Positions 45,334-56,905 of a DNA stretch of 64,000 bases are shown here, in pieces. Positions within the stretch are counted from its first letter, which is position 1; every line of letters starts with the position of its first letter. The stretch covers positions 477,301,508 to 477,365,507 of the forward strand of contig NC_081405.1 of NCBI RefSeq assembly GCF_030272615.1. Direction: 5' to 3'. The translations under genes and the position numbers were made by a program. The notes beneath the pieces were generated by a model. That model had not been told where the DNA came from. It worked only from the letters and a program-made list of their open reading frames with translations, and searched no databases. The stretch is from Cryptomeria japonica (Eukaryota > Streptophyta > Pinopsida > Cupressales > Cupressaceae).

Positions 45334-47820
45334 CTAATCAAGAGGAACGCTAGAAGTTCTTTCAGCTGGTTTAAAGAGACTATGATTGATAGTAACAACT
45401 TCACCATTATGGGGAAATTTCAAACACTTGTGAATAGGAGAAGCAATAGCTTTCATGGAACATAGCCAAGGATAGCCAAGCTTCACACGAAATTGTTTGG
45501 AAGATGGAATAATAGCAAAGTTCACATCAAGGGATTTGTTACGGACCTCAATAGGTAATGTAATAGAACCAATTGCAGGAGAAGAAAATGCATCAAATAG
45601 TTTCACAACCACATCTGTTTTGTCATAGATAACTTGATTCAATTGCAAAGTAAAAAGAAGTTCTTCAGTAATGACATTAACCATACAAGAAGGATCAATA
45701 AGCACTCCACGGCAAGGTGTGTTCTTGACTTTTGCAACTATATATAAAGGACCATCAGGTGCCCTGATAGTTTCACTAGAATCAAATGTGATGGAAAGTT
45801 CTTTAGGGATTTTCTGTTGCTCTACAAAATTAATCACATTCGGAGTCATAGACACGAGATCATCAGGTGAGATAGAGGAATCAGTAGTATCAATCGCATT
45901 AGAGGTATGAGAAGGCAATGGATCAGTGAAAATCTGAAGATTTTGGTTGGGAGGAGCTACAGATGTATTGCCTTTATCATTCACTCTAGAAATAGAGATA
46001 GTATTATTATCAATCAAATCTTGAATTTTACCCTTTAAAGCAAAACATTTTTCAGTATCATGCCCAGGTTGACGATGAAATTGACAAAAAGATTTGTTAT
46101 CAAAATAGGGTGAATTAATCTTTGCAAGATCAATTTGCCTTATAGGAGGAAGAGTAAGCACATTTTGTTCCACTAACTTATTCATAATACTATGCAATGA
46201 TTCATTCAAAGGAGTAAACTTTCTTTCTTTCTTGAAAAACTTAGAAATAGGAGACACACCTGATGCTGCATTCACATTGTTGTTGATGATGTTTTCATTG
46301 AATTTAATGGACTCTCTGTTCGGTTTAAACTTCCCAAATGGTTGTTGACTACTATCACCCTTATCACTCGGAGTCATAGGATGTGATTGTTCCATTTGAC
46401 TCACAGTCAGTTGATAATTGTGAAGAGTTGCGCACAACTGTTGGAAAGAAGTAAACTTAGAAAACAGGAGTTTTTCTCTAATGTCTTTTTGTAAATTAGA
46501 AATAAAGATTCTTTGAATATCATTGTCAGGCACTAGAAAAGAAATTTGAGCATACAAATGCTTATATCTACCAATGAAATCAGTCACTTTTTCTTTAACA
46601 CCTTGTTTACAATGCATTAAATCAATCAAAGTAACTTTTGGACTTATATTGTTTTGAAATTGTTGAATGAAAGCATTTGCAAGTTGTTCGAAAGAAGTAA
46701 TAGAATAGGAAGGCAACGAGCAATACCATTGTAGGGCTTTGTCTCTTAATGTTCTAGTAAACAATTTTGCAAGCAACCTTTGGTCATAAGCAAAATCAGT
46801 ACATATTGTTTGAAAGGTCTTAACATGTGTTAGAGGATCTCCTTTACCATTATAAAGCTCCAAATGCGGAATTTCAACATGTTTAGGGGGAATAGCTCGA
46901 ACAATGTCAAGAGAAAGTGGACTCGCAACATCAAATGTGGGCACACTAAACTTAGATTGATTCATAGAGGCAATTTGTTGCTGTAAAGAAGAGACAGTTT
47001 GTGCAAGATTGTTAATGGTCGCTTCAGTCGAAGAGTTCATATTAGACGTGTTAGATTGTGATGGAGGTGTTATGTTATTGAAAGAAGGTAGAGAGTAAGG
47101 TGGTGGGACACTATGATAGTTAGTCATAGAAGATGATTGGACAGGAGGAACACTACAAGGAGGAATGGAATGATTAAACGAGTTGCCCCCTTGCGTCATG
47201 TTCATTTGTGGTGATATAATAGGAACACTCATTGAAGGAATGAATGAAGAAGTTGGATTGAATGAAGGAAGAGGGTTAATTGAAGAAGAGGGATTGCCCC
47301 CATGACTGGTGATCATAGGAGGAATGTCTTGTGTTGAATTAGTCATTATGTTTGATGTAAAAGTAGGTATACTAGCAATAGAAGTCGTCAAAGGAATAGA
47401 ATGATTGTCTTGAGTAGGAGGTTGTGTATAACCTAAGGTTTCGGCACAACTTTTCATAGGCATCACATTTGAGTCTATAATGTGTGCAATACCACGCAAA
47501 ATATCAATTCCATTCTTATCACTTTGAAGCATACGTTTTAGACCCTCAATTAAAGGAAGAGCTTGACTATCAGGGTATTCTTGAGACATCCATTGTCGAA
47601 AATCGTCAAATTGGTTATCCAATTTTGAAAGTTGTTCTACAGAAACCTCATGGAGAGCTTCTTCTTCATTAAGAGGATTAGAGGAATTACCCATGTCCTC
47701 GTTAAAAAGACCATTCAAAGTAGGTTCCATCTCCTCAGTAATTAAACCTTAGAAGGACTTAATTCTAAGGCTTCGTCTAACGGGAATAGTGTAAGTAGGA
47801 CTTATTGTTGTAAAACTCAT
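45334..47820 (-). CDS. E2 Gag-protease polyprotein
   Basis: The original ATG (MSFTTI) is at 47820, but a TAA near 47750 follows it, so the present open frame starts at Met 47730 (798 codons). Order: acidic N-terminus, Ser/Pro/Asn-rich region, Retrotrans_gag domain (TFQTICTDFAYDQRLLAKLF, ALQWYCSLP, FIGRYKHLY, about residues 290-420), knuckle-like CQFHRQPGHDTEKC (near 46070), and a retropepsin-like domain with LIDPSCMVN (near 45680-45705) and VKLGYPWL. The active-site loop has Asp-Pro-Ser instead of Asp-Thr/Ser-Gly. Confidence 0.88.
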
Positions 47821-48979
47821 GCACTAGAGAGAGAGAAGATTTTGAATTTTAGAGGTAGCAAATTTCAGTAAAACCAGCCAATCTTCTAGATTTAAGCTGT
47901 TAAATACAATCAGGACAATCTCCCGAAATTTCGGAAAAAATGTCCGGGATCGTGGCGCTCAGGGTGCACACGGTCCTCGCAACTTTTTTCAAAATTTGCA
48001 GGGATGAAAGTTATGATGATTTTACAGCTAACTTGAAAAAATTGAGTGATTTTACGATCTGTAGATAGGCCAAATTAAAGTTGCAATCTCGAAATTGAAA
48101 CCTACCAAGATTGTCAAAAAAATGCAAAATTTGAATTTTGAAAAAGAGAGGGAAACTGAAATTTTGAATTTTATGATTTTAGAGGGAATACCAAAAGCAA
48201 TGTAAGTTTTGAAATTTGAAAGTTGACTCAATTTCACGCAAAATTCAATTTTGAAAGCGGAAATCAAAGTTGTTGTAATTAAGCACTTAATTTCAAAAGT
48301 CACAAATTGCAAAAATTTGAATAAATCACTGAAATTTCAAATGAATGCTAACACACTTTTCAGATTTAGGACTGTAAGAAACACAATTTTGACACAAATT
48401 TCAATTTCAACAATTTTTGAATGATTAGAAGCCTCAATCCAAACAATCACTAGACCAACTTTGACTGTAATTTTGAAGGTGTTAAAATTGATAAAATCAG
48501 CCAAAATTCTGGATTTTAGCAGGAAAATACAGTAAGATCTCGCTCCCGAAATTTCGAAAAAAATGTCGGGGATGATGGCGCTCGGAGTGCACACGGTCCT
48601 CGCAACTTTTTTCCAAATTTTCAGGGATGAAAGATATTGTGATTTTATTGCGGAATCCAAAGTTACAGCTGATTTGGAGATGTTTTGATCAGTGAAATTG
48701 TCAGTCAAAGGTTGAATCAAGAGGGTTTCAAAAATTAGGGTTTTGACACTTAACCACTTAATTTTCAAAATCAAAGCACAAATATGAATTGATAATTTGT
48801 AATAGAAGGGCAGATCTGAAACAAGCATCAACAATTAAACATTTCACAAGTTTAATTACTTAAAAAGAAAATTTAGGGTTTTTATGCAATTAACCTCTAA
48901 AATTTTGCAAAAGATCAAACATGGAAATGTAATCAAGGAATCCAATTTTCAGATCTAACTATGAATAACCAGAAAGGAT
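47821..48979 (-). other. E2 untranslated leader with two palindromic modules
   Basis: On the minus strand the modules lie at about 47925-48010 and 48540-48635: CTCCCGAAATTTCGG-type palindromes, TGTGCACxCGGTCCTCGC cores, and AACTTTTTTC. Positions match the E1 leader. The rest is A/T-rich and without supported coding. Confidence 0.65.
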
Positions 48980-48998
48980 GTTCACGTCGGGTTCACCA
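48980..48998 (-). other. E2 primer-binding site
   Basis: On the minus strand TGGTGAACCCGACGTGAAC begins three bases inside the 5' LTR end. E1 differs at one base. Confidence 0.7.
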
Positions 48999-49001
48999 AA
49001 A

Positions 49002-50222
49002 TTTAAAGCGAAAAAATCGAACCCTAGTCGTTCTCCCCTCCCCAACTCCGAGGAGGGAGAAGGGAGAGTCACTAGGGTTGATGGTTTTCACTTAGGAGGG
49101 ACTTTACATTCAAAAGAGGGGTTGAAACCCACAAGATCCAATCCCACGCAATGCAAGATTGGATTCTATATGAGTTTCAAGGGTTGTGATAGCAAGGATA
49201 CCCTCTTTTGTAAAGAATGTAGATGGAAAGATTGAACTAGGAATGCATAGAAAGTGAGAAAGATTCGCTTATAAACTGAGTTAGGGATATAGGATGAAGC
49301 TGTGGACCTGGAATTAGCAGTAAAATGTCGAGACGGTTTTGTCCTGCAAATTTGAGAAAAAGTTTACGGGACGATGGCGCCCGGCATGCACACGGTCCTT
49401 CGAAAAATCCACGAAACGAAGGGGGATCTGTTCGTCTCTGCACAAGGATTCCAGATCTTCAATTTCAGCCGCGTACCTACAACCTACACACAGAAAAGTG
49501 AAGACGATTAGGGGGTTAGGGATTAGGGGTTTGCCCTTAGGTCAAACCCCAGTTTTGGAATTAACCAAGAAATGAGAAATGCTGTAAATGTAATGTAAAA
49601 CAAGTACTAATACCTTGTTGTAAGGATGTTTGTATCCTTATATGCGAAGGTATAGATGTTGTTGTTTGTTGTATGTTGTATGTTGTAGCATGTAATGTGT
49701 TGTAAGTGATCTCCTCTTAAATGGTTGAATCCTTGTCTTGAATGCAACACTTAGCCTTGAATGGAGACTTAGAAGGAATGCTTGAATGCTTGAATGTTTG
49801 AGTATCATTTCCACGTCTTGTACACATATGTCCTTCCTCCTCAAATGGGAGAGGAAATGTAGTTTATATACTTGCCAATTAGGGTTAAAAGACTGATTTT
49901 CCCGACCTTAGGCTGACCAGGAAATGTTATTTTCCAAATTGCAAACAAAAAGGCCCGAAGTCCCATAGGAAACCGGGCCCAAAATAGGGCCAGGGACCAG
50001 GGCGCTGGGCGCCCTAGTCCTGAAGGACCAGGTGTTGGGCGCTCTGGTCCCACCTCCTGGGACAGTAGGGTGCAAGGAGGGATCAGGCAAGGTGCTGGAA
50101 AAATGCAGTTTTTGGTGTCATGAGCAAGTTTCGGGGTCTCCATTCAGGTTTAGTGTTGCGTCGCCATCGTGAAGACCCAAATGCGGTCGAAATTGCAAGT
50201 GTCACAATTTTAGGACGCTACA
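49002..50222 (-). repeat. E2 5' LTR
   Basis: This is the 1221-bp partner of 42382-43642. It has two GC-rich units (about 49990-50050) and two CTTGAATG units; together these account for the 40-bp length difference. The inner end reads TTTAAAG where the others have TGTAAAG. The GTGCAC module lies at about 49384-49398. Confidence 0.92.
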
Positions 50223-51229
50223 ATATGTAAGATACAAACATTTGTTACACCTTCTTAATATTTTAATCTTGTCTTTAAATTGCTTGAAAGATAGAAGCGA
50301 AAGATTGTTTTCTTTCAGATGTATATTTGTTTTTCTATGAAAGATTGCTTCCTGTCAGATAGGATTGGCTTTAACAAAAGATTGGTTCTCTTTATTTCTA
50401 TTCAACAAAAGATTGTCATCCTTAAACATTATATTAATATCTTATGAGATATAGGAAGCTAGAATTAAAAAGGTGAAAGATTGTCTTATGTGTATATTTA
50501 TTCTAGATTTATGTGAACAAAGCTAGATAGGCTTGTGTTTGTGGAAAGTTACCTTCCGAGATGGGTGCCGAATATGGAATCTTAGAGAGAATAGTTGCTT
50601 TTTCCAACTATTTACTTTTGCTATGCATGGCATTATACTCGGCTGAGTAATGAATTGAATTATCCATAGAAATAGATGGGATTCTTTATTTTATGCTCTC
50701 TACCATATCCTTGATTGATAATGAATGCTTGTTTCTTAAAAGAATTAGAAAAATTAAAATGCTTGTATCATCTAGGCATGCACCAGATTCCCTCTTGCCT
50801 TTTGAATTCTTTTTCTAAGCAATTCGTGCAGGGTCGGGTATTCTTGATTGACCAAGAATTCTGGGGAGGCATAAGCTTCAAGGTTGGGTAGAAAAAGCAC
50901 TTGAATCTTGTTCTCATCTTCATGCTAAAGATTGCATTAGCGATAGCTTGGGTTGCAGATCAACGAACGCATCTCACCCTTTACTTTATATTATTTTGTT
51001 ATTGAACTTACGACAACTTGAAATGTGTAAGTATTGTATGATTCAGATACTACTTTTATCGATTTATTGAATGAAGAATCTTTATCTTTCATAGAAATTT
51101 CGTATTTATTATGATCTAAATGGAATGATCAAATGAAGCTGTAAATGGAAAAGTGGAATGAAATAGATTTATTAACTGATTTATGAGTTTATTTAAGAAT
51201 ATAGATTATTTCAGCTATTATTTGAAGTT
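50223..51229. other. ATATG duplication (50223-50227) and X right part, non-coding
   Basis: The first five bases are the right ATATG copy. The rest repeats GAAAGATTG-like segments (e.g. near 50290, 50340, 50378, 50405, 50478) and has no supported ORF. It continues X beyond E2. Confidence 0.5.
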
Positions 51230-51554
51230 AGCACGATTTACGTCTTTACATTGCTCCTACAGCCTAGTATACTATATTAGACAAATACTTGTTGAAATTG
51301 GCATTTACTAAAGGTGTTGCTGAAAGTAATAACATTCTGATTATTGAAGTCCTTGTTGATGACATTATTTTTTGTGGTGATGATGATATGAGTATGAAGT
51401 TTGTCGGTGATATGAAGAAATAATTTGAGATGTCTATGATTGGTGAGATGAAGTTTGTCTTAGATTTGGAGATTGCACAAACAGGAAAAGGTATCTTTAT
51501 ATCTCAAACTAAGTATGTGAAGGAATTGTTGAAGAAGTTTGGACTAGATGATTC
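51230..51554 (+). pseudogene. C1 RT segment between X and Y
   Basis: After a decayed start the frame shows the APRAWY motif with changes (CCT ACA GCC TAG TAT), then LDKYLLKLAFTKG, the catalytic VLVDDIIFCGDDD near 51350-51385, MSMIGEMKF and GIFISQTKYVKELLKKFGLDDS. A TAA near 51421 replaces Gln. The frame stops in the target duplication GATTC at 51550-51554, where Y enters. Confidence 0.88.
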
Positions 51555-54500
51555 TATTGGGACTCATTAAATTTGAGTCAATTTTTGAGGCCCAATTCAA
51601 ATTTTGCTTTGCATTTCCAAATAAGTCAGTTTGAATGGCCTAGTTTGTGAGAGGTCAAAATGGAGCCGGTTGATTTTTGGAGGGTGAGGCTCAAAAGACA
51701 TATCCTACAGCTTTCATTTGGCCTATTCAAAGATGTGCAACTTTCAGAATTTAGTTTGGATAAGTTTACCAGGTCCCCATTTCGAGGGGTGAGCTGAAAG
51801 TGCATTTTAGGCACAAATGCAGATTTTATTGAGTAGCCTTGTTTGGGTGTTTACATCTTTTACTCTGTTGATTTTCATGAATAAATTCAAAATGGATTCA
51901 ATTCTATGCATAAATTTGAGTTATCCTGCAAAGTTTCAAGTCTTAACAAATCCATCTGCTCAGTTTTTGAAGATCAATCCATTTGCAGTTTGTGTGGTTT
52001 AACTAGTCCCTGTTTCGACAGCTAGTCAGAGCCCTATTTTGCACAAGTGTAAAAGTTGCCTCAGTGGGTTTCATGCCAAAATGTTTCTTCTAGGTTAATT
52101 TTTGTATAAATGACAAGCTATGTTTCAATTTTCAAGCCTCTTCCAATCCATTTGATCGGTTTTCAAAAGGGTTCATTTAGCCATTGTTTTCAGTTATCTG
52201 TACTTTCAGTGCTATATCAAGTAAAGTAGTTGTTTTTATGAGCACGCCATTTGCATCCAGTTAGGCTTTTGGTCAAACTGAGAATTCAAAGATTTATTAT
52301 GTACTTCAAGGTACCTTTGTTTCAAATTTGAGGATCTACGGAGGTCGTTTGATATTTTTGAGAAGGGCATCATGTGTTGCCAGAACATTGACTTCATCAG
52401 GTCTGCAGTGTCGACAAATTCAGTTGGTCATTTTTGCATATTAATATCTCTTTTCTTGGGACTCATTTTGAGAAACCGTTTGGTAGATTTCATGCTTGCA
52501 TATCAAAGTACATGCCTGTTAGATGGAAAGCTCTAGAAAGGTGTTTTGATAGGTTTGAAAACTACATCTTCGCGATTAAATGTGAAAATGTGGCATAAGT
52601 GCCTGAAAGTTGTAAAATGCAGTTTGATGATCCGAAAATGATGTCGATCATTTCCATAGGTATGTTTGAGGTCCGTGAAGCATTTCAGAGGTTAGTCACA
52701 TGAAAACGAATTTTTTTTTAGTTGGACCCACTTTGGGGCCCGACTTGGCTCATGCCTGCGTAGTGTTATTTTATTGGCGGCTTGGCCCTATGAGCACCTC
52801 TAGGGTAATGTTGACATCCATAGTTGGAGTTGAATATTTATATGTTTCCCACCAGAGGATGGTGCAAAATGAAAATGCCTTTTGTGGTCAAAACAACCAA
52901 GGCATTTTGCATGCCAAATATGAGCAAACAACTAATGAAGAAATTGAAATTTCCAAAGGAATTACAATAAGTGAAGCATCAAGTTCAATCTCCTTAGAGG
53001 ACAATTGGGAGGCCATAGTTAATCAATCTCTGATGCAATCAAGTTCTTCACAAATCACTGTGGAGCAAGGAAGGGGAGCTTTTCACTTATGGACAACATT
53101 CTCTTTATAGTGATGGAACAAGTAAATGCCAACACAAGACTTCACTGGATGTGGTGAGTTGAAGTAGCTACAGAAATTATCAAAACAAATTGCCAATGTC
53201 AAAACTCCAAATTGCAAACTGGGACGTGGTGGATGGAGGGAGGCATAGAAACCTTCAAGCAAATGCATATTGGCAGTGTTGAAAACCCCAGCATCCTCCC
53301 TCTTTGCTATAGCTTGGCACATGGTAAGTTGAAGAGGCAGCAAAACAACTCCAAAAGTGGTAGGTACAATAGATTAGAAAGGCAGGTGTGCCAAGAAGAA
53401 ACCACTCCTCACGTGCTCTCCCTCTAGCAGTAGCAACAGCTTACTCCCTGCATGGAAGCCAGTGGAGAGTGGGGAGAGCTGAAATCAAATGCAAATTGGC
53501 AAGTCATGTGGTGTTTGGAGAAAATCACCAAAGACAAATGCAATTTCCCCTTTCTCACATGGCATGTTTGAAGGTTTATAAACCTTCTAATTTCCTCCTC
53601 TAGTGTTGCTTTGCGTGGCTGTTTGGAGGCCACATTAAACATATTTTGGCGAATGCTATTGGTAGGTATCAAATTCGAATTTCCTGGAGTGTGGCATGGA
53701 CAAAGGGAAATGAAACTTTCTGCAATTTTAATTGCTAGTCACTCCTCCAATTTCACAATGTCTCCCTAACCTCCTCAGCGTGGAACGTGGTTTTGGAAGA
53801 GGGTTTTGAGGAAAGCAAGTTCAACCAAATGCAATGATAGGTGTAAAAATCTAGATTTCGCCCTTTGCTGGCATCCTCTCCTGCATGGAAATGATGAAAG
53901 GCCTTTAAACTCCAACAAAATGCATTGCCAGCCATTAAAGTTGAAGAGAAAGATTTAAAAATGCATTCCTTGGTATAATGCATTATCCCACATTCACTGT
54001 GGAGGGTAACTTTATGGTATTTAAATGCAAATCTCCACTCAACTAATATGTCAAAGCCATCAAGGCTTTTGATAGATGGTGCCCATTGGGTGCCCAGGTG
54101 GGCCCACATGTGCGCATGGATCCCAAGGCGACCAGAGGTGGTGACTGAGTGGCAATAAGGTGGACCCCATGCAGGCATGCTTCTCGAGGCAGACTAGGCA
54201 AATTTTGCAGAGAAGGGTCAGCTTAACCAGTGAGAAGGTCCGAGATGATTTGACGAAGCGTGTTGATTTGCAAGCCAAAGGTGCTTGAAGGTTAAAGGTT
54301 GTGAAATGGTGAAAGCGAGTTGGCGAAAATGTAGCAGTGGTAAAGATCGAGCAAGTCCGAGTTGATCCGACGGTCCGTGCAGCTTCACGAAGGCAAGATG
54401 CTCACCCATTAGAGGCTGTGAAATGGCGAAAGGAGAAATGCAAAATGGTGAAAGCCAGGCGGCGATGATGTGGTAGGTAAAGTCAGATGTCCAATAGGTA

Positions 54501-55855
54501 GGTCCCATCCCGGTGGTGATGATGTGGCGCAGAGGTGGCACCTAGGTGGACGACAAGCAAGTAGACACATGGCGGAGTGATGAGGTGTCATCCGAGGTGG
54601 CACCCAGTGGACCCCATCGACCAATTAGGTGCCACCATGTGGCAAAGCGTCAGAGCACAATCAGAGTAAAAATCAAAGTTAAATGCATGTTAATTATATA
54701 GTTCAGACTATATGAATAATTCAAAAATTTAAATGATTGTGCACATTTGAAGGATTAATTCACCCAAGGCTGTATTTTTGGCCAAAATATGAAGTATTAT
54801 ATGTTTCCGGAAAGCTCTTAGAGTGAGGAATCTAATTATGTAGTCAATTTTGACAAAGATTAGATATTTTGGGAGCAGTTTTGACGAGAATGAAATTCAG
54901 CTAGAGAGGAGACACTTGGCAATTTTAGTTGCAGATTTGATTTTCTTCCCTCTCCTTATTTTCAATTCTTCTCATTTTTAAGGGTTCCATAATTCTGTGA
55001 GAATGCTCCAGGTTTCATGGCTTCCATTTTCTAAAATTTCTTGAACCAAATGTGTAAAGTTCTATGGTTTGTTCCAGGGTATAGAGGTTGCAGTGCAGTG
55101 TTGTAAATGTGGTTTTAGTTGCAGGTCTTACTTGTGTCAGGCATGAGTAAATTCCACATAGTATTGTCTCTAGGTATGTATTTTAGTATCATAAATTGAA
55201 TCCTCAAGGAGGATGAAATTTGTCAATTTCAACGAGATTGTTGTGGCTGTTTATAGGTATCCTTTAGTGAAGGTTTTTAATTCTGTAGTCAGTCATAAAT
55301 GATAAAATATGTATCCAGATCTGATAAATTTGTGAATGAATCAAATAGTGCATTAATATAAGGTATTGATGCATGAGTATCTTGTTTAAGGAAAACAAAC
55401 TTGCATCTATGATTTATATTTGTAGTTCTATGTGTGACTCTGCTGCCCAATGAACAAGGCACTAGTCTTTGACAAGTTTGGGGATGTTTTCAAATACACA
55501 TTTTAAAAGAAAATCTAATTTCCCTTCATGTTTAGGGGTGTGTATTCCATTCTTTCCAAGATCTATTCCATCTTATTGTTTGTATAGATCTAGCCAATCT
55601 ATAGTGTTTCCTAACCTGTTGAGCTTGTGAAATGATCTATCTGCTTAGTGTTGATGCAGTTGTGTGTTTGTAATTGTTATATTCAAAGCATCAAAAGGGT
55701 GTCCCACCCTAGGTCTAGCAGAACCTAAAGTGGAGGAGGATCAATTAGGGTCCTATGTTATGTTGTCCAAGCCCTGATGTGTTTCGTAGACTGAAATTGG
55801 CCATTTCATAGAAGGATTGCAGGTGTTATTGGGTTATCACTTTTGGTGAATAACA
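51555..55855. mobile_element. Y: 4.3-kb non-coding insertion with perfect 5-bp duplication
   Basis: GATTC at 51550-51554 is repeated at 55856-55860, and the C1 RT frame continues across it when Y is removed. Y starts TATTGGGACTC and ends GAATAACA. If the first bases were once TGTTGGG it would have TG...CA ends like an LTR. No internal repeat pair and no recognised ORF were seen, so a long solo LTR or another non-autonomous element is possible. Strand is not determined. Confidence 0.7.
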
Positions 55856-56605
55856 GATTCCAAACCAGTTGGAACTCCTATGGTGACTGGTTGTAAATTG
55901 TCTAAAAATGATGAATCTTTGAAAGCTAATCAGAGTTTGTATAGATCTATGGTTGGTGGACAGCTATATCTTACTCAGACTAGGCCTGACATTATGCATG
56001 TTGTGTGTATGGTTGCTAGATATCAAGCTGATCCAAAGGAGATTCATGTCACTGCTATTAAGAGGATATTTAGATATCTAAAGGGAACTGTGGATTATGG
56101 TTTATGGTATTCGAAGAATGATAAATTCATGTTGTGTGCCTACACTGATGCAAATTGGGTTGGTAATTTTGATGACCAAAAGAGTACTACCAGTGGAGAA
56201 TTCATTTTAGGTAAGAAATTGGTTTCATGGGCTATCAAGAAACAAATTTTTTTATCCTTATCTACTGTTGAAGCTGACTACATTACTACTACTAGTAATT
56301 GCACTCAGATAGTTTGGATGAAGCAAATGTTGAATGATATCAGTCATTCATGATGAGCCTACTATTATATATTGTGATAATTCTAGTGCTATAAACTCAA
56401 ATAATCTGGTGCAACATTCAAAGACTAAGCATATATCAATCAAATACAATTACTTGAGAGAGAAAATCTATGAAGAGAAGGTGAAGCTGGAGTATGTGTC
56501 GACAAAGGAACAAATTGATGATATTTTTATTAAGCCTTTGCTCATAGATACATTTGTTTACTTGAGAGACAAGTTAGGGGTATCCACCCCTCCTGATGAG
56601 AACTA
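55856..56605 (+). pseudogene. C1 RT thumb and RNase H
   Basis: The frame resumes with SKPVGTPMVTGCKLSKNDES and SLYRSMVGGQLYLTQTRPDI. RNase H has CAYTDANWVGNFDDQKS, STVEADYI and IIYCDNSSAI, so the D-E-D acids are present, then HSKTKHISIKYNYLRE and VSTKEQIDDIFIKP. A frameshift near 56340 splits the frame (55880-56353, then 56334-56606). This is the C-terminal end of the Pol polyprotein. Confidence 0.92.
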
Positions 56606-56905
56606 GATGCATTGAGTTGCATCGATCCAGTGAATTTCAGAGCCTTATTCTTTTATCCGGATTGATGAGTTGGTGTTGCTTCTCTACTGGAGTAGTCTAT
56701 TGATTTGGTTGTATATCCCAGGGGGGGAGAGATTCATGTTTCTATGTTGGAGATCTTTGGCATTCTTGTCAAAGGGGGAGAGAGATCATATGAAAAACTG
56801 CATTATCTATATTGATCTTAGGGGGAGTTTGCTGGTGATATCTTCTCTGTTTGCATTGATTGTTTTTCACATTCATATGTTGCCATCACTGCCAAAGGGG
56901 GATAT
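56606..56905 (+). other. C1 post-pol region with repeated polypurine tracts
   Basis: G-rich tracts lie near 56709 (AGGGGGGGAGAGA), 56773 (AAAGGGGGAGAGA), 56820 (TAGGGGGAG) and 56893 (CAAAGGGGGATAT), the last abutting the LTR. No ORF is supported. Confidence 0.8.

Larger units (their letters stand above)
42382..50222 (-). mobile_element. E2: second copy of the gag/protease-only gypsy-type family, minus strand
   Basis: LTRs of 1261 bp (left, 3') and 1221 bp (right, 5') are flanked by perfect ATATG duplications. The primer site, leader, gag-protease, basic tail and polypurine tract match E1 in order and in sequence. It has no RT, RNase H or integrase. The 798-codon gag-protease frame is the best-preserved coding region in the window. 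Confidence 0.94.
39527..51229. mobile_element. X: unclassified insertion in C1, hosting E2
   Basis: X starts TGTTAATGAAATAAG in the middle of the RT motif KKAL and ends near 51229. AGCAC at 39522-39526 recurs at 51230-51234 and may be its duplication; the C1 sequence just after it is badly decayed, so a later end (CTTTACA at 51250) remains possible. Without E2 it is about 3.9 kb, A/T-rich, with no recognised ORF and no visible internal LTR pair. It could be a solo LTR or another non-coding element. Strand is not determined. Confidence 0.5.

Noticed and set aside
52700..53110. A 136-codon ORF inside Y.
   Set aside because: No recognised motif and no neighbour context; the start lies in a T-rich run. 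It could be chance in a 4.3-kb stretch.
53210..54650. Possible captured host gene in Y.
   Set aside because: Short frames on both strands show no coherent protein motif or splice-like arrangement that I can support.
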